A stretch of DNA of 12,570 bases from Magnetovibrio sp. (lineage in GTDB: Bacteria > Pseudomonadota > Alphaproteobacteria > Rhodospirillales > Magnetovibrionaceae). The notes under the pieces were generated by a model. The model was not told the origin of the DNA. It made no database searches and saw nothing but the letters and a program-made list of their open reading frames with translations. Position 1 is the first letter of the stretch; the number at the start of each line of letters is the position of its first letter. This document shows positions 1 to 3,612 of the stretch, piece by piece. The position numbers and the translations under genes are program-made. Location of the stretch: assembly GCA_016763895.1 (NCBI GenBank), contig JAESSV010000278.1, positions 1-12,570 on the forward strand, read 5' to 3'.

Positions 1-15
1 AATTTAAGTTTTATT

Positions 16-21
16 TATAAT
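16..21 (+). promoter_or_regulatory. Candidate -10 box upstream of the sigma gene
   Basis: A perfect TATAAT lies about 110 bases upstream of the sigma-like gene. The matching -35 box would fall outside the window, so it cannot be checked. If real, transcription would start near base 28 and leave a leader of about 100 bases containing the hairpin at 76-122. The surrounding DNA is so AT-rich that a chance match is quite possible. Confidence 0.2.
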
Positions 22-75
22 AAAAACACCCATAAATAAGTAATTTTAAAAATAATAAACCATAAATTGTCACAC

Positions 76-122
76 TTTCCGATTCTCTACGTCTTTATCA
101 GACAGACGTATACAATCGGAGG
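76..122 (+). promoter_or_regulatory. 5' leader hairpin covering the Shine-Dalgarno of the sigma gene
   Basis: The arms 79-84 (CCGATT) and 114-119 (AATCGG) pair exactly. Further in, 88-94 (TACGTCT) and 104-110 (AGACGTA) also pair exactly around a 9-base loop. A 3x3 internal loop with one possible T-A pair separates the two stems. The outer stem can extend through T78-A120 and two G-U pairs (76-77 with 121-122). This places all of the GGAGG ribosome binding site (118-122) in the stem opposite TTTCC (76-80). Translation of the downstream regulator could therefore depend on melting or remodelling of this hairpin. The inner palindrome could instead be a DNA operator. The pairing is read directly from the sequence; the function is inferred. 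Confidence 0.6.
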
Positions 123-130
123 TGACCATT

Positions 131-742
131 TTGTCTTGTCTAAATCAACAAGGTTCGAGTCATAAAACGGGCTCCCAAACAGCATTTAGCAATCACAGTG
201 CATTAAATCAGAATTCTGGATTTACATCTTTTGAACAAGAATGGTCCGAGCATTACCCAATGCTTCTAGGACATGCTCGACGAATATCATATCGCATATG
301 CTTAGAGCCTGAAGATATACTTTCCCAGGCCACAGTTAAGGTCTTAACGTATTTTAATAAAAACCATGAAATCAAATGTTTCCCAGCGCTTATGAAGCTT
401 TCCATTAAGCAGGTATACATTGATAGCAAGAGAAACCTTACGGAACAAATCTTCTTAAGATCTTGTGAGTTGGATGCGGACTCTAACTTTGGTCTCAAAC
501 AAGATTCAACCAATGATGTCGAGCAAAACCATTTTACAAACGAGACCTTAAGTCAGGTCTTTGGGTACGTATGTACATTACCTGATGCTTACAAAGAAAT
601 CTTTGACCTTCGTTTTTTAGATGAATGTACATTTTCTGAAATTTCTAACATAACGGGCTTATCGGAAGTTAATGCTAGGAAAAAAATAAGCACGATCAGA
701 AACAAGATTCAAAATTTTCGTTTTGAAAATAATAATAATTAA
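131..742 (+). CDS. Sigma-70-like (ECF-type) regulator heading the reb cluster
   Basis: A protein of about 203 residues with the two-domain plan of ECF sigma factors. A region-2-like segment (about residues 34-100) includes EHYPMLLGHARR and the helix after PEDILSQATVKVL. A region-4 helix-turn-helix (about 149-196) includes LPDAYKEIFDLRFLDECTF followed by a helix running SEVNARKKISTIRNKI. The first 30 residues are polar and unlike any known domain, and the end is asparagine-rich. A GTG at 122 overlaps the Shine-Dalgarno GGAGGTGA (118-125), so it is a poor start. The TTG at 131 has a 5-base spacing and is preferred. Coding GC is low: one counted 60-base sample (301-360) is 37%. The gene lies 56 bases upstream of rebB-1 on the same strand, so it probably drives or tunes reb transcription. 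No anti-sigma gene is visible. The family is fairly sure; the target promoters are inferred. Confidence 0.75.
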   Translation: MSCLNQQGSSHKTGSQTAFSNHSALNQNSGFTSFEQEWSEHYPMLLGHARRISYRICLEPEDILSQATVKVLTYFNKNHEIKCFPALMKLSIKQVYIDSKRNLTEQIFLRSCELDADSNFGLKQDSTNDVEQNHFTNETLSQVFGYVCTLPDAYKEIFDLRFLDECTFSEISNITGLSEVNARKKISTIRNKIQNFRFENNNN

Positions 743-798
743 TCATCACATATACTCGTTATGCACGTCTTAATAATAGAACGCCAATTAAGGAAAAC

Positions 799-1026
799 AT
801 GATGCCAAACGCTAGTACCGTTAATTCGCAAATTACAGATGCTGTCACGCAAACAAATGTCAAGGTCCTCGGCGAGGCCCCGGCCCAAGCTGCTGCCACG
901 TTGTATCAGGTGGCCAGTCACTCAAGTGGTCTTGCCATGGCAAATGCTGTTTCAAATCAGCAAAACCTCAACAGCCTTAACGCCGTCATTATTGCTGATG
1001 CCATAAACATCATCAAAAGCAAATAA
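799..1026 (+). CDS. rebB: RebB-family R-body structural protein (copy 1)
   Basis: A 75-residue protein of the RebB family (Pfam 'Killing trait'), whose members polymerise in the cytoplasm into R-body ribbons. The diagnostic N-terminal block QITDAVTQTNVKVLGEAPA sits at residues 11-29, followed by LYQVASHSSGLAMANAV and an NQQNLN segment. It shares this core with the RebB at 2468-2740 but is shorter. It lacks that protein's AATTQGV-type block and ends in ADAINIIKSK. The ribosome binding site AAGGA is 4 bases before ATG 799; a second ATG follows at once. There is no signal peptide, and the core is hydrophobic, alanine-rich and serine-rich as expected of an assembling subunit. Synonymous divergence from copy 2 argues for an old duplication. 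The family call is strong; its exact place in the ribbon is unknown. Confidence 0.88.
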   Translation: MMPNASTVNSQITDAVTQTNVKVLGEAPAQAAATLYQVASHSSGLAMANAVSNQQNLNSLNAVIIADAINIIKSK

Positions 1027-1039
1027 AGGATAAAAAAAT

Positions 1040-1450
1040 ATGCCTAGTCTTGACAGTGCTCAGAACACAGATGACCCCGTTCCCTCTTCGGAATTGACCG
1101 CAGACGATTCAGATCAAGACGTTGTTGCAGACGTTGAGCCCTTTGACCCATCTGTTAATTTCATCAACAGTACGGTTTTAGATGCAAAGTCAGGCCTAGA
1201 TATCAACATGGGATCTCAAATTGCCAATCAATCTGCCGGAATGATGATCGAAGACATGCGAGCTTTTATTCAAGGAAACCAACAAATTTTGAATATAGCC
1301 ATCGCTGAATGTCTTAAGAAAATTGTCGAGTCAGATGGCGCAAACGGGAACACTGCGCTTAAAGACTGCACCGCATTTATGACAGATATGACGGTGTATA
1401 TCGGCGAATTAAGCAGCAAGGCTGGGGCAATCTCGAAAGACTTTAAATAG
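1040..1450 (+). CDS. Divergent Reb-like protein with an acidic N-terminal tail
   Basis: A 136-residue protein starting 13 bases after rebB-1, with AAAGGA as ribosome binding site. Residues 1-36 are strongly acidic, with many Asp and Glu and no Lys or Arg. Residues 38-95 align by eye with the RebB core: NMGSQIANQSAGMMIEDMRA matches the MGTLYQALAHSTGLMFENSV pattern, followed by GNQQILNIA against NQQNILSQA. A C-terminal extension (about 96-136) carries one of its two cysteines (C91, C110). No signal peptide or clear membrane span is present. It is probably an accessory ribbon subunit or an assembly-modulating paralogue. Membership of the Reb family is inferred from pattern and context, not from a search. 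The acidic tail contrasts with the basic tail of the Reb-like protein at 2073-2360. Confidence 0.7.
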   Translation: MPSLDSAQNTDDPVPSSELTADDSDQDVVADVEPFDPSVNFINSTVLDAKSGLDINMGSQIANQSAGMMIEDMRAFIQGNQQILNIAIAECLKKIVESDGANGNTALKDCTAFMTDMTVYIGELSSKAGAISKDFK

Positions 1451-1478
1451 GTAATATTTCACCTTATGGAGACCGTCG

Positions 1479-2048
1479 ATGACGATAAAAAACACAATTG
1501 CAAATCAAAAAAAGAAAACAGAAAAGGTCATCGAAAAAGCGACCGCAGAAATTGCCCATGCCGACGATCTGGTTAAGGCAAAAACAAATCCGGATACTGT
1601 TGCTGTTACCCAAAAATCTGACCCGGATCTGGCACACATAAGTCTTGAAGAACTGGCCAAAAATAACGGTGCATTAGAATTAGGCCCAACCAGACAAAGA
1701 TCAAAGACAGACGATAAAGTCCAGCCGGATAAAAAGTTATCGGAAGAAAAACAAGAGCTGACACCTGAACAATATGAAACTCTTAAAAAAGAAATAACAC
1801 ACGACATACTTGCAAAACTAATTCCAATTATGCAGAACTTGGAATTAGCCGTAAAATCGGTAACGGATGAAAACACACAAAAAGTCAACGATAAAGAATT
1901 GAATGCTATTCATAAGATTTATAAAGATGAAACTGCTGAGCTCAATAAACTTTGCAAAGATAATTCAAATAAACTTAATAAAATAAAACGATTATCAACG
2001 TCTCGACTCAATGAGATGAAACTTAAATATTACAAATTTCAACGTTAA
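1479..2048 (+). CDS. Hypothetical charged, helical protein within the reb cluster
   Basis: A 189-residue protein that I do not recognise. It is rich in Lys, Glu, Asp and Asn and has no signal peptide or membrane span. Residues 1-90 are low in hydrophobics and look disordered. Residues 95-189 form long predicted helices (PEQYETLKKEITHDILAKLI and a second helix from about 140) with spacing suggestive of a coiled coil. A single cysteine lies at position 159, and the C-terminus is basic (KLKYYKFQR). The start has the leader TATGGAGACC with GGAG 7 bases upstream, and the same leader precedes the next reb-like gene. One counted sample of its coding DNA (1981-2040) is 27% GC, the lowest seen in the window. 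Position inside the cluster suggests an assembly, scaffold or chaperone role for the R-body, perhaps analogous to non-structural Reb proteins. That is inference only. Confidence 0.8.
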   Translation: MTIKNTIANQKKKTEKVIEKATAEIAHADDLVKAKTNPDTVAVTQKSDPDLAHISLEELAKNNGALELGPTRQRSKTDDKVQPDKKLSEEKQELTPEQYETLKKEITHDILAKLIPIMQNLELAVKSVTDENTQKVNDKELNAIHKIYKDETAELNKLCKDNSNKLNKIKRLSTSRLNEMKLKYYKFQR

Positions 2049-2072
2049 AAAATAAAATGTATGGAGACCAAA

Positions 2073-2360
2073 ATGTCGAAAAATAAAGAACCCAAAAAAC
2101 ATAAGCCACACGTCGAAACGTACCCAAACATGCAATCAATTGTAGAGGTGTCTCCGAATGTTTCGATGGGCAACTTAATGTTAGCGAATTCATATGTTTT
2201 AGGCTCACAATTTTTATCTATGGCGACCAACAACCAATTGAACAATCAAACAAGCATGGCAGCCACGGCCAAAAACGTTGTTAAAATTTTAGGCACAACG
2301 AATGCTGATATGAATGCTTTGACGACAAGAATTGCCGGCGGAATCATAAATAACAATTAG
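2073..2360 (+). CDS. Divergent Reb-like protein with a basic N-terminal tail
   Basis: A 95-residue protein. Start ATG 2073 is chosen over the in-frame ATG at 2061 because the upstream one lies within the Shine-Dalgarno element TATGGAGACC, whereas 2073 has GGAG 6 bases ahead. Residues 1-13 (MSKNKEPKKHKPH) are strongly basic. The rest fits the Reb pattern: EVSPNVSMGNLMLANSYVLG corresponds to GEAPAMAMGTLYQALAHSTG of RebB-2, and QLNNQTSMAATAKNVVKIL corresponds to its NQQNILSQAATTQGVMQIY. It lacks the canonical QITDAVTQTNVKV start, replaced by YPNMQSIV. It is likely a structural or capping variant of the R-body ribbon. A 107-base gap holding two hairpins separates it from the last reb gene. Family assignment is by eye and fairly convincing. 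Confidence 0.75.
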   Translation: MSKNKEPKKHKPHVETYPNMQSIVEVSPNVSMGNLMLANSYVLGSQFLSMATNNQLNNQTSMAATAKNVVKILGTTNADMNALTTRIAGGIINNN

Positions 2361-2375
2361 GTACAAAAGAGTTTC

Positions 2376-2409
2376 AACCTTTCACCTCATGCTTATGAGG
2401 TGAAAGGTT
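2376..2409 (+). promoter_or_regulatory. Perfect 15-bp hairpin between reb genes
   Basis: Arms 2376-2390 and 2395-2409 are exact reverse complements around the tetraloop GCTT. The right arm is followed by AGAAAAG rather than a T-run, so it is not a textbook intrinsic terminator. It starts 15 bases after the stop of the basic-tailed Reb-like gene and 58 bases before rebB-2. It could protect the upstream mRNA from 3' exonucleases, guide RNA processing, or partly terminate transcription, so setting different doses of the Reb subunits. The structure is seen in the sequence; the role is inferred. Confidence 0.75.
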
Positions 2410-2417
2410 AGAAAAGA

Positions 2418-2435
2418 CAACGGAATGTTCCGTTG
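2418..2435 (+). promoter_or_regulatory. Second, short hairpin just upstream of rebB-2
   Basis: CAACGGAA (2418-2425) pairs with TTCCGTTG (2428-2435), realistically as 7 bp with a 4-base loop. Eight bases after the first hairpin, it forms a tandem pair with it. A further TCCGTT at 2438-2443 could compete for the same left arm, so two alternative folds are possible ahead of the rebB-2 ribosome binding site (AGGA, 2455-2458). Confidence 0.5.
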
Positions 2436-2467
2436 CCTCCGTTAACTTTAAGATAGGAATGAAAAAC

Positions 2468-2740
2468 ATGTCTACTGTTTCACCACAAATCACCGATGCC
2501 GTAACCCAAACAAACGTTAAAGTCGTTGGAGAAGCACCCGCAATGGCAATGGGTACACTTTATCAAGCCCTCGCTCACTCAACCGGTTTGATGTTTGAAA
2601 ACTCTGTTATTGCGCAGAATCAACAAAACATTCTATCTCAAGCTGCAACAACGCAAGGCGTTATGCAAATCTACAGTGTTGATACAATTACTGATGCAAT
2701 TGCCGTTTCTCAAATGCTTCAAGCTTCAAGTGAAACCTAA
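2468..2740 (+). CDS. rebB: RebB-family R-body structural protein (copy 2, full-length type)
   Basis: A 90-residue RebB homologue with the complete family pattern. QITDAVTQTNVKVVGEAPAM lies at residues 7-26, then MGTLYQALAHSTGLMFENSV, then NQQNILSQAATTQGVMQIYS, ending in a hydrophobic TDAIAVSQMLQAS helix. The in-frame ATG at 2459 abuts AGGA with no spacing. ATG 2468 has a 9-base spacing and gives the usual MSTV-QITDAV start, so it is chosen. It is probably the main ribbon subunit. It stands last in the cluster, after two hairpins and before a terminator, which suggests expression that differs from its neighbours. Family assignment is strong. Confidence 0.9.
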   Translation: MSTVSPQITDAVTQTNVKVVGEAPAMAMGTLYQALAHSTGLMFENSVIAQNQQNILSQAATTQGVMQIYSVDTITDAIAVSQMLQASSET

Positions 2741-2751
2741 GTTCATAAATT

Positions 2752-2793
2752 CTGGCGAGGATTGGGAAAAAGCCTTTCCTCGCCAGTTGTTTA
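2752..2793 (+). terminator. Intrinsic terminator closing the reb cluster
   Basis: CTGGCGAGGA (2752-2761) and TCCTCGCCAG (2777-2786) are exact reverse complements. A 15-base loop may close further through GG/CC. TTGTTT follows. It begins 11 bases after the stop codon of rebB-2, which is the right place for a 3' end of the reb transcript. The T-tract is short, so termination may be incomplete. Confidence 0.75.
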
Positions 2794-2848
2794 GGACCAT
2801 CGATACATAAGATTTCCGTCCATCCTATTTTCCCTTTTTAATAATTAG

Positions 2849-2860
2849 GTGTAAATACAC
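2849..2860 (+). promoter_or_regulatory. Palindrome upstream of the marR gene, candidate operator
   Basis: GTGTA (2849-2853) and TACAC (2856-2860) form an inverted repeat with a 2-base centre, ending 34 bases before the MarR start codon. MarR dimers usually bind short palindromes near their own promoter, so autoregulation is plausible. The site is short and could arise by chance. Confidence 0.35.
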
Positions 2861-2894
2861 TCGGTTGATATGGTTTTTAAGGTAGAAAAGATCA

Positions 2895-3362
2895 ATGAAC
2901 TCGACAACAAGCCCAGACCTCAGAGCTTTGGATCTCAGTGAAACTGCAAATTGTGCATGTTTTAATGTGCGAAAAACAGCGCGTTCGATTACGCAATATT
3001 ACGCAAGCTTTCTGGCAAACTCACCTTTAAAAGAAACACAGTTTTCAATACTTTCGGTGCTTACACAAACAGAACCTTTGCCAATAGGTAAGTTGGCGGA
3101 AATTTTACTGATGGAACGGACCACCTTAACTCGAAACCTTAAGCCTTTGATTTTACGTGACTTTATATCGATTTCTCCCGGAAAAGACAAACGATCAAGG
3201 CTGGTCAGTCTGACAAATACGGGATCTAAGGCTTTCGCGGAAACGCTTCCCCAATGGCAAAAGGCACAAAAAAATCTAATCGCTAAATTTGGCAAAGTTA
3301 AATGGGCTTTGTTACGCAAGCAACTCACCACGTTACAATCTTTAACGATCGACCCGATGTAA
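2895..3362 (+). CDS. MarR-family winged-helix transcriptional regulator
   Basis: A 155-residue protein of typical MarR length. After an N-terminal dimerisation helix (NCACFNVRKTARSITQYYAS, about residues 19-38) comes the winged helix. LKETQFSILSVL is followed by PIGKLAEILLMERTTLTRNL (recognition helix about 70-85), and the wing carries DKRSRLVSLTNTG. A C-terminal helix completes the dimer interface. The cysteines C20 and C22 at the N-terminus are notable, since some MarR proteins sense oxidants or metals through cysteines, but sensing here is speculative. AAGG stands about 12 bases before the ATG, so translation may be weak. The gene follows the reb terminator by about 100 bases with a palindrome in between. 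It may control itself or the reb genes; no adjacent target transporter or enzyme is seen. Confidence 0.85.
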   Translation: MNSTTSPDLRALDLSETANCACFNVRKTARSITQYYASFLANSPLKETQFSILSVLTQTEPLPIGKLAEILLMERTTLTRNLKPLILRDFISISPGKDKRSRLVSLTNTGSKAFAETLPQWQKAQKNLIAKFGKVKWALLRKQLTTLQSLTIDPM

Positions 3363-3425
3363 CAAGATCGAACCCAGCTGTTTGAGCGTCAAGGAATTGT
3401 CAAAACAATCAAAATATTGAAGACA

Positions 3426-3482
3426 CAGTTTGGAGGCCCAGTTTGGAGGCCCAGTTTGGAGGCCCAGTTTGGAGGCACAGTT
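3426..3482 (+). repeat. 13-bp tandem repeat, four copies
   Basis: Unit CAGTTTGGAGGCC occurs at 3426-3438, 3439-3451 and 3452-3464. A fourth copy at 3465-3477 has its last base changed to A, and a partial CAGTT follows. It lies in the noncoding gap between marR and ppiD. The near-perfect identity of the copies suggests recent slippage expansion and variable copy number between strains. It is not CRISPR, because there are no spacers. Confidence 0.9.
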
Positions 3483-3540
3483 AAAGGGCTTGAGAATGTC
3501 GTTAAAACTCTCAGAAAGCACGTATTCCTCCCTTGCTGTT

Positions 3541-3567
3541 CCCCCCCCGGCCTCTTATGATGCCGGG
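3541..3567. other. C8 tract with a GC-rich hairpin upstream of ppiD
   Basis: Eight consecutive C (3541-3548) run into CCCGGC (3546-3551), which pairs with GCCGGG (3562-3567) around a 10-base loop. A T-rich stretch begins only about 13 bases downstream, so it is a weak terminator candidate for marR at best. The rest of the 250-base gap (3363-3612) holds the 13-bp repeat and the ppiD ribosome binding site; I see no gene in it. Confidence 0.4.
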
Positions 3568-3612
3568 CGTTGAATAACTTTGTTTTTTTGATTCTTAAGG
3601 TGCCTGTTTCTT

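Noticed and set aside
122..124. GTG start for the sigma-like gene
   Set aside because: It lies inside the ribosome binding site GGAGGTGA; TTG at 131 has correct spacing.
1505..1888. Reverse-strand 127-residue frame opposite the charged reb-cluster protein
   Set aside because: Its Ser- and Phe-rich, low-complexity composition is the antisense reflection of the Lys/Glu/Asp-rich gene; nothing supports expression.
2061..2063. ATG start for the basic-tailed Reb-like gene
   Set aside because: It overlaps the Shine-Dalgarno GGAG that serves ATG 2073.
3426..3482. Possible CRISPR-like array
   Set aside because: Units are directly abutting with no spacers and are only 13 bases long, so this is a simple tandem repeat.
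3546..3567. Hairpin upstream of ppiD as a strong intrinsic terminator of marR
   Set aside because: The 6-bp stem has a 10-base loop and the T-run is about 13 bases away, so it does not fit the standard architecture.
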